Shown: in pieces, positions 53,890-63,900 of the stretch
How the letters are laid out: every line of letters begins with the position of its first letter
Position numbering within the stretch: position 1 is the stretch's first letter
The notes under the pieces: generated by a model
Databases searched by the model: none
The model's input: only the letters and a program-made list of their open reading frames with translations
Told to the model about the DNA's origin: nothing
From: JAWKWA01 sp041397765
GTDB taxonomy: Bacteria; Pseudomonadota; Alphaproteobacteria; Rhizobiales; Hyphomicrobiaceae
Direction of reading: 5' to 3'
DNA: 64,000 nucleotides
NCBI GenBank assembly: GCA_041397765.1
Contig: JAWKWA010000002.1
Coordinates: forward strand, 124,001-188,000
Translations under genes and position numbers: made by a program

Positions 53890-54654
53890 TCAGTTCTGAA
53901 TACGATGGGTGTACCCGCCGTCGACCACCAGATTCGCACCGGCGGTGAAGCTGGAGACCGGGCTCGCCAGGAAGACGACCGCGTCGGCGATCTCCTCGGG
54001 CCGGCCCATGCGGCCCATGGGGTTCTCCTTCAGCGTGCGGGCGAAGACCTCCGGGGCGTCGCGCTCGACGGCCGCCCAGGAGCCGCCGGGGAAGTAGGTG
54101 GTGCCGGGACTGACGGTATTGGCCCTGATGCCCTTGGGGGCCAGATGATTGGCGAGTGCCTTCATGTAGAAGAGCAGGGCCGCCTTCATGGTGCCGTAGG
54201 CGACGCCGTCATAGCCGTACTCCTCCGAGCCGGAGATCGAGGAGATGGCGATGAAGGCCGATCCGGTCGCCTTCTTCAGATGAGGAACCGCCGCCTCGGC
54301 GAGGGTGACGGTGTGGAGAAGGTCGGTCTCGAAGGCGGCGCGGAAGGCGGCCGTGCCGGAACCCTCGGCGAGAGCGCTCGCATTGGCGACGGCGATGTCG
54401 AGGCCGCCGAGCTCGGTGGCGGCCCAGCCGGTGAATTCGGCGAGGGCGGCGTGGTCGGAGACGTCGAGGGCGCGGCCGATCACCTTCGGTCCCTTGCCAG
54501 CCTGGGATGCGACGGCCGCCGTCACGTCCTTCTCGCCACGGGCGCACAAGGCCACCGACACGCCCTCGGCAACCAGCCGCTCCACGATCGCGCGGCCGAT
54601 GCCGCGGCTGCCGCCGGTGACGATCGCCCGCCGGCCTGCCAGTTTCAGATCCAT
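53890..54654 (-). CDS. Short-chain dehydrogenase/reductase
   Basis: A 254-residue NAD(P)-dependent SDR. The Rossmann motif is VTGGSRGIGRAI. Catalytic residues are Ser in ISSISGS and the Tyr-x-x-x-Lys motif in GVAYGTMKAAL; ANASAL stands where NNAG is usual. The C-terminus AGANLVVDGGYTHRIQN is typical. It starts MDLKLAGRRAIVTGGS. It probably acts on a small hydroxy- or keto-substrate that cannot be specified. It is upstream of dppA on the same strand, but 181 bases away. Confidence 0.92.
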   Translation of the reverse strand: MDLKLAGRRAIVTGGSRGIGRAIVERLVAEGVSVALCARGEKDVTAAVASQAGKGPKVIGRALDVSDHAALAEFTGWAATELGGLDIAVANASALAEGSGTAAFRAAFETDLLHTVTLAEAAVPHLKKATGSAFIAISSISGSEEYGYDGVAYGTMKAALLFYMKALANHLAPKGIRANTVSPGTTYFPGGSWAAVERDAPEVFARTLKENPMGRMGRPEEIADAVVFLASPVSSFTAGANLVVDGGYTHRIQN

Positions 54655-54801
54655 CGCCTTGTCTCCCGATTGCCGTCCGGACGCTCCGGATGGTCGCCAT
54701 CGCGCCACATGGCAGTCCGAAGCGGCGGGAAACGTCAAGACCGGGCATGCCAGCCCTGCGCCGAAGGGGAGAACGGAGCGGCCGGCCAGCCGTTCGGAGG
54801 C

Positions 54802-55293
54802 TCAGCTCGTCAGGGCGCCCGTACAGGTCGAAGGCAGGTCGGTGCGCCAGCCACGGGCGTCCCAGGCCGCGGGCAGCTCGCTGACGAGGGCGGCCTCGTC
54901 GGGCAGGCGGGAGACAAAATAGAACTCGAAGCAGTTGCGGCTCGATTGCACGATGAGGAAGCAGCCGCCGGTCGGGCTGTCGCGGTAGATGGTGCAGAAG
55001 GTCCGGCCGGCGATCGACCAGTCGCCGATCATCTCGCCCTGCTCGTCGCGATAGGCGAGGGAGTGGTCGTCGCGATAGCGTTCGGTCCAGGCTTCGCCGT
55101 CGCGGTAGTGGCCCGTATAGGTGAGGCCCGAGAAGGTATCGGCGAGCCGGTCGCCGGGGATGACGAAGGTCGCGAGGGCGCGCGAGCGGGGAGGCTCGGT
55201 GGAGCGAGCGGGAAGGGCGAAGAGCGGCAAAGCGGCGAGCATGCCCGACACGGCCAAAGCCTGCAGGAGGGATCTCGTCCAGCGTCCGGTCAT
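54802..55293 (-). CDS. Small secreted hypothetical protein
   Basis: A 163-residue protein I cannot name. Residues 1-30 (MTGRWTRSLLQALAVSGM and on to ALPARS) make a signal peptide. The mature part contains VIPGDRLADTFSGLTYTGHY, IAGRTFCTIYRDSPTGGCFL and SRNCFEFYFVS; three or four cysteines could form disulfides. The layout resembles periplasmic proteins of Hyphomicrobiales with a GHY-x(6)-TERYR-type repeat, but I have no function. The ATG at 55291-55293 follows cggag with good spacing; an ATG at 55311 is also possible. It is divergent from asd. Confidence 0.7.
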   Translation of the reverse strand: MTGRWTRSLLQALAVSGMLAALPLFALPARSTEPPRSRALATFVIPGDRLADTFSGLTYTGHYRDGEAWTERYRDDHSLAYRDEQGEMIGDWSIAGRTFCTIYRDSPTGGCFLIVQSSRNCFEFYFVSRLPDEAALVSELPAAWDARGWRTDLPSTCTGALTS

Positions 55294-55513
55294 TGTGGTC
55301 TCCGTCCTCATCGGTCCCAGCCAGTGTCCTCGCCCTTGCCACGGACTGCCGGCCAAATGCGCCCTATTCCAATGACAACTTGATGGCGCGCGAGAACGGG
55401 CTTAAGTCATCGCCGCCGAAGAAAGTCGATCGAGACCTCGCCCCGTCGGATAGTCCGCGGCCGCGAGGCGCGGGGTCGCCCGCCGGCGCTTCGGATGCCT
55501 GACGAGGAGGAAA

Positions 55514-56554
55514 ATGAGCTACAGGGTCGCCGTCGTCGGCGCCACGGGCAACGTGGGCCGCGAAATGCTGAACATCCTCGAGGAGCGGGGCTTCCCGGCT
55601 TCCGAGGTCCATGCGCTCGCCTCGCGCCGGTCGCTCGGCACCGAGGTCTCGTTCGGCGACAAGCGGCTCAAATGTCAGGACCTGGAGACGTTCGATTTCT
55701 CCAAGGTCGATTTCTGCTTCATGTCGGCGGGCTCGGCCGTCTCCAAGGAGTGGGGACCGCGCATCGGCCAGACCGGCTGCCTCGTCATCGACAACTCCTC
55801 GTGCTGGCGCTACGACATCGAGGTGCCACTGGTGGTGCCCGAGGTCAACGGCGCGACGCTCGACGGTTATATGGCGCGGAACAACCGGCGGAACATCATC
55901 GCCAACCCGAACTGCTCGACGGCGCAGATGGTCGTGGCGCTGAAGCCGATCCACGACCGCGCCCGCATCAAGCGGGTCGTCGTCTCGACCTACCAGTCGG
56001 TGTCGGGGGCGGGCAAGGACGCAATGGACGAATTGTTCGACCAGACCAAGGCCAAATACGTACCGGGTCAGGAGCACGAGCCGAAGAAGTTCCCCAAGCA
56101 GATCGCCTTCAATGTCATTCCTCACATCGACGTCTTCATGGAGGACGGCTACACGAAAGAGGAATGGAAGATGCTGGCCGAGACCAAGAAGATACTCGAC
56201 CCGAGCATCAAGGTGACGGCGACCTGCGTCAGGGTGCCGGTGTTCGTCGGCCATTCCGAGGCGGTCAATCTCGAGCTCGAAAGCCCGCTCTCGGCGGACG
56301 AGGCGCGCGAGATCCTGCGCGAGGCGCCGGGCGTCATGGTCTACGACAAGCGCGAGCCCGGCGGCTACATCACGCCGGTCGAGTGCGTCGGCGAGTATGC
56401 GACCTATGTCAGCCGGATCCGTGAGGACGCGACGGTCGAGAACGGCCTCGCCATGTGGATCGTGTCCGACAATCTGCGCAAGGGCGCCGCGCTCAACGCC
56501 ATCCAGATCGCCGAATGCCTGATCGAGCGCAATCTGATGAAGCGGGCCGCCTGA
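55514..56554 (+). CDS. asd: Aspartate-semialdehyde dehydrogenase
   Basis: A 346-residue enzyme of lysine, threonine, methionine and diaminopimelate synthesis, reducing aspartyl phosphate to the semialdehyde. It has the NADPH motif GATGNVGREMLNIL, the catalytic cysteine Cys134 in NPNCSTAQMV, SGAGKDAMDELF and the C-terminal HSEAVNLELES. It starts MSYRVAVVGATGN after a gaggagg site. It stands alone with a good terminator at 56593. All landmarks are present. Confidence 0.97.
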   Translation: MSYRVAVVGATGNVGREMLNILEERGFPASEVHALASRRSLGTEVSFGDKRLKCQDLETFDFSKVDFCFMSAGSAVSKEWGPRIGQTGCLVIDNSSCWRYDIEVPLVVPEVNGATLDGYMARNNRRNIIANPNCSTAQMVVALKPIHDRARIKRVVVSTYQSVSGAGKDAMDELFDQTKAKYVPGQEHEPKKFPKQIAFNVIPHIDVFMEDGYTKEEWKMLAETKKILDPSIKVTATCVRVPVFVGHSEAVNLELESPLSADEAREILREAPGVMVYDKREPGGYITPVECVGEYATYVSRIREDATVENGLAMWIVSDNLRKGAALNAIQIAECLIERNLMKRAA

Positions 56555-56592
56555 GGGCGCTCCAGCGGCCGAATTCAAGGCTCGAAATGACG

Positions 56593-56626
56593 ACGGGGTG
56601 GACGAAGGTCCGCCCCGTTCGGTTTT
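56593..56626 (+). terminator. Intrinsic terminator of asd
   Basis: acggggtggac and gtccgccccgt form an 11-base stem around gaag, followed by tcggtttt. It lies 38 bases after the asd stop. Confidence 0.8.
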
Positions 56627-56679
56627 CAGGATGGCGGACCTCCTGGCGCCACCGCGAGACAGGACGGCGGCAGCGGCCG

Positions 56680-57630
56680 TCAATAGCCGCGCTTGCGGTC
56701 GACGACGTTCTGCAGGGGCTTGCCGGCCTCGTGGGCGGCGATCTGGGCGAGGATGTAGCGGGTGAGGCTGTCGGGCTCGCTGTCGGCGGCATTGTGCGGT
56801 GTCACGATCACGCGCGGATGGCGCCAGAGCGGGCTCGAGGCCGGCAAGGGCTCCTCCTCGAAGACATCGAGGCTCGCACCGCGAAGCGTGCCGTCGGCCA
56901 AGGCGGCGAGGATGTCGGCCTCCTTCTGCTCGAGGCCGCGGCCGGCATTGACGAGGAAGGGGCCGCCGAGCGGGCCGCCCCGCTTCAGCTTCGAGAAGAG
57001 GCGGCGGTCGAGGATGCCGGTGGTCTCGGGCGTCAGCGGCAGCAGGCAGACGAGAATGTCGGTCTCGGCGAGGAAGGCATCGAGCCCGCTGTCGCCGGCA
57101 AAGGTGGTGACGCCCGGCACCTCGCGCCTGGTCCGCGACCAGCCGACGAGGCGGAATCCGAGGGCGGCGAGCACGCGGGCGGCGTCGCGGCCGAGCTCGC
57201 CCAGTCCCATGATGCCGACCGTGACATGGGCGGCGGCCGGCTGGCCCGGCTGGTCCTCCCAGATGCCCGCCCGCTGGCGCTCCTGATAGACGAGTGTCTG
57301 GCGATGGTGGATCAGCACCTGCAATGCGATCCACTCGCTCATGCGGTGGGTCAGATTGTCGTCGACGATGCGGACGATCGGGATGTGCGGGGGGATGGTC
57401 GTGTCGGCAAGGATGGCGTCGACGCCAGCGCCGAGATTGAAGATCACGTCGAGTTTCGGCAGGCGGCCGAGCAGGACCTGCGGCGCCTTCCAGACGAGGG
57501 CATAGCGCACCTCGCCGAGGCGGGGCGAGGCATCGTCGGCGATGACGTCGCGGGCGGGGTCGAGCTCGGCGATCTTGTCGACCCAGAGCTGGCGGTCCCA
57601 GCCTGCATTGGCACTGATGAGGATCGCCAT
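56680..57630 (-). CDS. Glyoxylate/hydroxypyruvate reductase-like 2-hydroxyacid dehydrogenase (GhrA type)
   Basis: A 316-residue NAD(P)-dependent dehydrogenase. The Rossmann segment is VGIMGLGELGRDAARVLAALG, the catalytic arginine in NAGRGLEQKEADIL, Glu in the DVFEEEPLP segment and His in VIVTPHNAADSEP. The GLGELG glycine pattern and the short N-terminal part are typical of GhrA. It starts MAILISANAGWDRQL. It is convergent with asd and divergent from aroC, 172 bases away. The likely substrate is glyoxylate or hydroxypyruvate. Confidence 0.88.
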   Translation of the reverse strand: MAILISANAGWDRQLWVDKIAELDPARDVIADDASPRLGEVRYALVWKAPQVLLGRLPKLDVIFNLGAGVDAILADTTIPPHIPIVRIVDDNLTHRMSEWIALQVLIHHRQTLVYQERQRAGIWEDQPGQPAAAHVTVGIMGLGELGRDAARVLAALGFRLVGWSRTRREVPGVTTFAGDSGLDAFLAETDILVCLLPLTPETTGILDRRLFSKLKRGGPLGGPFLVNAGRGLEQKEADILAALADGTLRGASLDVFEEEPLPASSPLWRHPRVIVTPHNAADSEPDSLTRYILAQIAAHEAGKPLQNVVDRKRGY

Positions 57631-57802
57631 CGCCAGTTCGTCTCCCTCTTCGTCCGGTTTCCAGTGCGGCTTCTCGCGGCGGCGCGGGTCCGACCCCTGA
57701 CAACGCCCGGTCCGGCGCCGAAGCTGCCCGATCGCAAGGGCGGCCGCAACAGGCGAGGGGCGATTGTTGACCTTCGCCGGGCGCATCGCTACCAACCGGG
57801 CC

Positions 57803-58891
57803 ATGTCGCACAACACGTTCGGGCATCTCTTCCGTTTCACCACCTGGGGCGAGAGCCACGGACCGGCGATCGGCTGCGTGGTGGACGGCTGCCCGGCCGG
57901 GCTGCCGCTGTCGGAAGCCGACATCCAGGTCCAGCTCGACCGGCGCCGGCCCGGCCAGTCGAAATTCACGACGCAGCGCAAGGAACCCGACCAGGTCCGC
58001 ATCCTGTCGGGCGTCCACACCGACGCCGAAGGCCGGCAGGTGACGACTGGCACACCGATCGCGCTCCATATCGAAAATGTCGACCAGCGCTCCAAGGATT
58101 ATGGCGCGATCGCCGAGGCGTTCCGGCCGGGGCACGCGGATTTCACCTATCAGGCGAAATACGGCATCCGCGATCCGCGCGGCGGCGGGCGGTCCTCGGC
58201 GCGCGAGACGGCGATGCGGGTGGCGGCCGGCGCGGTGGCGCAACGGGTGCTCGGCGGGGCCGTGAAGATCCGCGGCGCCCTCGTGCAGATCGGCAGCGTC
58301 GGCATCGACCGGTCGCGCTTCGACTGGGCGGAGGTCGACCGCAATCCGTTCTTCTCGCCCGACGCCGGCATCGTCGGGGCCTGGACAGAGCTCCTCGATG
58401 GCACGCGCAAGCGTGGCTCGTCGATCGGTGCGATCATCGAGGTGGTGGCCGAGGGCGTGCCGGCCGGCTGGGGGGCGCCGCTCTATGGCAAGCTCGATCA
58501 GGACCTCGCGGCGGCGATGATGAGCATCAACGCGGTCAAGGGTGTGGAAATCGGCGAGGGGTTCGCGGCGGCGGTGCTCAGTGGCGAAGAGAATGCCGAC
58601 GAGATGCGCACGGGGCCGGACGGCCGGCCGGTCTTCCTGTCCAACCACGCCGGTGGCATCCTCGGCGGCATCTCGACGGGTCAACCGATCGTCTGCCGCT
58701 TCGCCGTCAAGCCGACCTCCTCGATCCTGACGCCACGGCGGACGATCGACCGGCACGGGGCCGAGACGGAGATCCTCACCAAGGGGCGGCACGACCCATG
58801 TGTCGGCATCCGTGCGGTGCCGGTCGGCGAGGCGATGATGGCGGTGGTGCTCGCCGACCACATGCTGCGCCATCGCGGCCAGATGGGTTGA
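57803..58891 (+). CDS. aroC: Chorismate synthase
   Basis: A 362-residue FMN-dependent enzyme completing the shikimate pathway. Signatures are GESHGPAIGCVVDGCPAG, RRPGQSKFTTQRKEPD and RSSARETAMRVAAGAVA, with SNHAGGILGGISTGQPI and RHDPCVGIRAVPVGEAM near the end. The ATG at 57803 gives MSHNTFGHLFRFTTWGES, the family start; a start at 57764 would add 13 residues. It is followed after 30 bases by the sirtuin gene, probably co-transcribed. Confidence 0.97.
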   Translation: MSHNTFGHLFRFTTWGESHGPAIGCVVDGCPAGLPLSEADIQVQLDRRRPGQSKFTTQRKEPDQVRILSGVHTDAEGRQVTTGTPIALHIENVDQRSKDYGAIAEAFRPGHADFTYQAKYGIRDPRGGGRSSARETAMRVAAGAVAQRVLGGAVKIRGALVQIGSVGIDRSRFDWAEVDRNPFFSPDAGIVGAWTELLDGTRKRGSSIGAIIEVVAEGVPAGWGAPLYGKLDQDLAAAMMSINAVKGVEIGEGFAAAVLSGEENADEMRTGPDGRPVFLSNHAGGILGGISTGQPIVCRFAVKPTSSILTPRRTIDRHGAETEILTKGRHDPCVGIRAVPVGEAMMAVVLADHMLRHRGQMG

Positions 58892-58921
58892 GGCGGCGAG
58901 GCGCCGCGGGGGGATCAGCCG

Positions 58922-59650
58922 ATGTCGGGAGCAGAGAGGATCGTCATCCTGACCGGGGCCGGCATCTCGGCCGAATCGGGCGTCTCGACCTTCCGCGACA
59001 AGGACGGCATCTGGGCGAAGTACGACTATCGCGACGTGGCGACGCCCGACGGCTTCCGCCGCAATCCCGAGCTCGTGCTCGACTTCTACAACCAGCGGCG
59101 GCGGCTGCATGCCGGCATCGAGCCCAATGCGGCGCATCTGGCGCTCGCCCGGCTCGAGCGCGAGCACGGCAGCGACGTGCTGGTCGTCACGCAGAATGTC
59201 GACCGGCTGCACGAGGCGGCGGGCACGACGAGGCTCATCCACATGCATGGCGAGGTGATGAAGGCGTGGTGCCTCGCCTGCGACACGCGCCATCCCTGGA
59301 CCGAGGACATCCTGCATGCCTCGGCCTGCCCGGGCTGTGGCAAGACGCGGCGGCTGAGGCCGGACGTGGTGTGGTTCGGCGAGATGCCCTACAGGCTCGA
59401 CGAGATCGCCGAGGCGGTGACGGCAGCCGACCTCTTCATCTCGATCGGCACGTCGGGCACGGTCTATCCGGCGGCCGGGCTCGTGCGCCTCGCCAAGGCC
59501 AACGGCGCGCGCACGGTCGAGCTCAATCTGGAGCCGTCGGAGGGGGCGTCCCAGTTCGACGAGGCGATCCATGGACCGGCGACGGTCGTGGTGCCGCAGT
59601 TCGTCGAGCGCCTTCTGCGCGGGGAGACAACGAGGACGATCGCACGGTGA
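58922..59650 (+). CDS. cobB: NAD-dependent protein deacylase (CobB-like sirtuin)
   Basis: A 242-residue class III sirtuin that removes acyl groups from lysines using NAD. Signatures are ILTGAGISAESGVSTFRD, VTQNVDRLHEAAG, the catalytic His in HMHGEV, the zinc cysteines in WCLACDTRH and ACPGCGKTRRLRPDVVWFGE, and SIGTSGTVYPAAG. A Tyr and Arg pair typical of desuccinylases (YDYR in GIWAKYDYRD) may allow removal of succinyl groups, but this is inference. Its stop overlaps the GTG start of the acyl-CoA dehydrogenase gene by 4 bases. Confidence 0.95.
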   Translation: MSGAERIVILTGAGISAESGVSTFRDKDGIWAKYDYRDVATPDGFRRNPELVLDFYNQRRRLHAGIEPNAAHLALARLEREHGSDVLVVTQNVDRLHEAAGTTRLIHMHGEVMKAWCLACDTRHPWTEDILHASACPGCGKTRRLRPDVVWFGEMPYRLDEIAEAVTAADLFISIGTSGTVYPAAGLVRLAKANGARTVELNLEPSEGASQFDEAIHGPATVVVPQFVERLLRGETTRTIAR

Positions 59651-60828
59651 GCGCGGACGACAAGAGCCCTGGACCGGCGGAACGTCCGTTCGGCGAGATC
59701 CGCTCGGCGGTGGCGCGACTGTGCGCGCGCTTCCCTGGGAAATACTGGCGGCGGCTCGACCGCGAGCGCGGCTATCCGCAGGAGTTCGTCACGGCGCTGA
59801 CGGAGGCGGGCTATCTCGCGGCGCTGGTGCCTGCCGACTATGGCGGCGCCGGACTGCCGCTCACGGCGGCCGCGGCCATCCTCGAGGAGATCCATGCGGC
59901 GGGCTGCAACGGCGCGGCGGCACATGCGCAGATGTATATGATGGGCGTGCTCCTCAGGCACGGCTCGGAGCGCCAGCGCATCGACCATCTGCCGGGCATC
60001 GCGCGCGGCGAGATCCGTTTCCAGGCCTTCGGCGTCACCGAACCGACGAGCGGCACCGACACCGGCGCGCTGAAGACGACGGCGCGGCGCGAGGGGCGGC
60101 GCTGGGTGATCGACGGGCAGAAGGTGTGGACCTCGCGGGCGGAGCATTCCGACCTGATGCTGGTGCTGGCGCGCACGAGCCCGCGTGTCGAAGGCGGCAA
60201 GCGCACCGACGGGCTGTCGGTCTTCCTCATCGATCTGAGGACCGTCGACAAGAGCCAGATCTCGATCCGGCCGATCCGCACGATGATGAACCACGCGACG
60301 ACCGAGGTGTTCTTCTCGGGGCTCAGCGTGCCCGACAGCGCGCTCGTCGGCGAGGCCGGTCGCGGCTTCCGCTACATCCTCTCGGGGATGAATGCCGAGC
60401 GCATCCTGATCGCGGCGGAATGCATCGGCGATGCGCGCTGGTTCATCGACAAGGCGAGCGCCTATGGGCGCGACCGGCGGGTGTTCGACCGGCCGATCGG
60501 CCAGAACCAGGGCGTGCAGTTCCCGATCGCGAAAGCCTATGCGCAGATGCGGGCGGCCGAGCTGATGGTGCGCGAGGCGGCGAGCCTCTACGAGACCGGT
60601 GCCGAGTGCGGCGCCGAGGCCAATATGGCGAAGATGCTGGCGGCGGACGCCTCGTGGGCGGCGGCCGAGGCGTGCCTGCAGACGCATGGCGGCTTCGGGT
60701 TCGCGGAGGACTACGATATCGAGCGCAAGTACCGCGAGACGCGGCTCTACCAGGTGGCGCCGATCTCGACCAACATGATCCTCGCCTATCTCGCCGAGCA
60801 CGTGCTCGGTCTGCCCCGGTCCTATTGA
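59647..60828 (+). CDS. Acyl-CoA dehydrogenase
   Basis: A 393-residue FAD enzyme with N-terminal helical, beta and C-terminal helical domains. It starts with GTG at 59647 (SADDKSPGPAERPFG), translationally coupled to cobB. Key segments are FQAFGVTEPTSGTDTGALKT (FAD and substrate binding), WVIDGQKVWTSRAEHSDLML, QTHGGFGFAEDYDIERKYRET with the catalytic acid region, and APISTNMILAYLAEHVLG. It may act on a branched or amino-acid-derived acyl-CoA. It is followed after 86 bases by the kinase-aminotransferase fusion. Confidence 0.92.
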   Translation: MSADDKSPGPAERPFGEIRSAVARLCARFPGKYWRRLDRERGYPQEFVTALTEAGYLAALVPADYGGAGLPLTAAAAILEEIHAAGCNGAAAHAQMYMMGVLLRHGSERQRIDHLPGIARGEIRFQAFGVTEPTSGTDTGALKTTARREGRRWVIDGQKVWTSRAEHSDLMLVLARTSPRVEGGKRTDGLSVFLIDLRTVDKSQISIRPIRTMMNHATTEVFFSGLSVPDSALVGEAGRGFRYILSGMNAERILIAAECIGDARWFIDKASAYGRDRRVFDRPIGQNQGVQFPIAKAYAQMRAAELMVREAASLYETGAECGAEANMAKMLAADASWAAAEACLQTHGGFGFAEDYDIERKYRETRLYQVAPISTNMILAYLAEHVLGLPRSY

Positions 60829-60914
60829 CCATCAGGCCGCGTGCCGGTCGCGCTGTGACGCGCGGGCGGACCCGAGGCCTGTCGCGATCCCACAGCAGAA
60901 TGACGGATTGAACC

Positions 60915-63900
60915 ATGTCGACGCTATTGACACCGCCACCGGTGGTCGGGGACGAGGACGCCAGCCGGATCGCGCGGGAATGCTACGGCGTCGAAGGCCG
61001 GGTCGAGCCGCTCGCGAGCGAGCGCGACCGCAATTTCAAGATCACGGTGGCGGACGGACGGGCCTATGTGCTCAAGGTCGCCAACAGCGCCGAGGACGGC
61101 GACTATCTCGACATGCAGGTGGCGCTGCTCGACCATATCGCCCGTGTCGATCCGGCACTGCCGGTGCCGCGGATCGTGCGGGCGCTCGACGGCCGCGCGC
61201 TCACCGGCATCACGACGGGCACGGGGACGAGCCATCTCGCACGCATGGTGACGTTCCTGCCGGGCGTGGCGCTGGCGCAATCGACGAAATCGCCAGAGAC
61301 GCTGCGGAGCCTCGGTGCGACGCTCGGCAGGCTCGACCGGGCGCTGCTATCCTTCGGGCATAGGGCGGCGCACCGGCGCTTCGACTGGGACCTGCGCGAG
61401 ACGCCGGCGGCGCGTGGCCGGCTGGAGTTGATCGCCGATGCGGAGCGCCGCGCCCTCGTCGCGCGGATCCTCGACCGGTTCGACACTCGCGTCGCGCCGC
61501 GACTGCCGCATCTGCGCGCCAGCGTGATCCATTCCGACGCGAACGACTGGAACGTGTTCGTGACGGCAACCGATGGCGGGCCGGTGTCGGCGCTGATCGA
61601 TCTCGGCGACACGATCTTCACGACGACGATCAACGAGCTCGCCATCGCGCTCGCCTATGTGATCCTCGATACCGAATCGCCGCTCGAGGTCGCGGCCGAG
61701 GTGATCGGCGGCTATCATGGCGCACTGCCGCTCAGCGAGGAGGAGGCCGACCTGCTCGCCGACCTGATGGCGGCGCGCTTCGCCATCAGCGTGACGATCG
61801 CGGCACGGAATGCGGCACGCATCAGCGACAATCCCTATCTGGCGATCTCCGAGCGGCCAGCGTGGGACATGATCGAGCGGCTCGACCGCATGGATCAGGT
61901 GTTCGTGCGCGGCGTGTTCCGCAAGGCAGCCGGCTTCGAGGCGGCACCGGGCGTCGCCGCCTTCATGCGCTGGCAGGCCGAGAATCTGCACGACCTCGCG
62001 CCCGTCATCGATCCCGATCCGCGGACGCTCAGTCGCTTTGTCATCGACTGCTCGGAACCGGGCTCGGATCTGGTGGTGGCGACGTCGTCGACCGATGCGG
62101 ATTTCCGGACACGCATCTGGGCCGATCTGCAGGCGAGGCACAAATTCGAGCTCGGCATCGGCTATTGGGGCGAGCGGCGGCGGATCTACACGGTCGACAA
62201 TTTCATCTCGCGCCTTGCGGCCGACGACCGGCGCGACATGCATATCGGGCTCGACCTCTTCCTGCCGGCGGGAACGCCGGTCCGCACGCCGCTCGATGCG
62301 ACGGTGATCGACGTGCGGGTGACGGATCTGCCGCAGGACTATGGCGGCTCGGTGCTGCTCGAGCACGAGCCGGCCGAGGGTGTCAGGTTCCGCACGCTGT
62401 GGGGGCATCTGTCGCCGGCCTCGTTCGGCACGCTCGCCAAGGGGCAGCGACTGCAGAAAGGCGCGCGCTTCGCGGCGTTCGGCGACTATCACGAGAACGG
62501 CGGATGGATCCCGCATCTGCATCTGCAGATCGTGCTGACGGGGGAGGAGGATTCGGGCGCGGTCATCGGTGTCGGCGAGTGGCGCTTCCGCGAATTGTGG
62601 GCCGAGCTCTATCCGGACGCATCAACACTTGCCGGCATCGCACCCGAGACCTACCGGCGCGACGGGCGCGCGCCGGCCGAGATCGTCGAGGAGCGCCGGC
62701 AGAAGCTCATCGGCAATCTGTCGATAGCCTATCGGGCCGAGCCCTTGAAGATCGTGCGCGGCGAGGATGTCTGGCTCTACGACGATACGGGCCGCGCCTA
62801 TCTCGACTGCTTCAACAATGTCGCCCATGTCGGGCATTCGAACCCGCGCGTGGTGGCGGCATTGTCGCGACAGGCGGCGCGGCTCAACACCAACACGCGC
62901 TATCTGCACGACCTGATGCTCGACTATGCCGGGCGTCTGACGGCACGGCTCCCCGATCCATTGAGCGTGTGCGTGTTCGTGACATCAGGGAGCGAAGCGA
63001 ACGATCTCGCCGTGCGCATGGCGAAGGCGCATACCGGTCGCCGCGACTTCATGGTGGTCGACTGGGCCTATCACGGTCACAGCGAGACGCTGATCGAGCT
63101 GTCGCCTTACAAGTACAAACGCGCCGGCGGGCAAGGGCGGCCCGAGCATGTGCACGAGATCATGATGCCGGAGGCCTATCGTGCGCCGGACGACTGGCCG
63201 GTGGGGGAGATTGCCACGCGCTATGCGCTGTCGGCCGCGCAGCTCGCGAGCCATCTGGCAGCGGCCGGGCGGCCGCCGGCTGCGCTTGTCATCGAGACGA
63301 TCCTGTCGTGCGGCGGCCAGATATTTCCGCCGGACGGCTACCTCGCGGCCGTCTACGCGGCGGCGCGGAAGGCCGGCGCCATCGTCATCGCCGACGAGGT
63401 CCAGGTCGGCATGGGGCGCACGGGTCGCCATCTCGCTGCCTTCGAGCGGCACGGGGTCGTTCCCGACATCGTCACCTTCGGCAAGCCGATCGGCAATGGG
63501 CATCCGATGGCGGCGCTGGTGACGACGCCGGAAATCGCCGCATCCTTCGACAACGGCATGGAGTTCTTTGCAACCTTCGGCGGCAATCCGGTCTCGTGCG
63601 CGGTCGGCCTTGCCGTGCTCGACGAGATCGAGGGACGCGATCTGATCGGCCATGCGGGGCGCATGGGGCAGCATCTTCTCGAGGGTTTCCGGGGGCTGCA
63701 ATCGCGCTTCCCGGTGATCGGCGAGGTGCGCGGGGAGGGGCTCTTTCTCGGGCTCGATCTCGTCAAGGACCGGACGACGAAGGACCATGACAGCGAAACC
63801 GCCGCGCGCATCTCGTTCAGATGCCGCGAGCTCGGCGTGCTGATCGGCACCGACGGGCCGCACGACAATGTGCTGAAGATGCGCCCGCCGATGACGTTCC

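Noticed and set aside
55364..59572. 1402-codon minus-strand frame spanning asd, the dehydrogenase and aroC
   Set aside because: Covers genes on both strands with clear families; composition is shadow-like (Arg, His, Asp, Ala) and has no domain.
56455..60828. 1457-codon plus-strand frame
   Set aside because: Only its last 393 codons, from the GTG at 59647, are the real acyl-CoA dehydrogenase; the rest is out-of-frame shadow of aroC and cobB.
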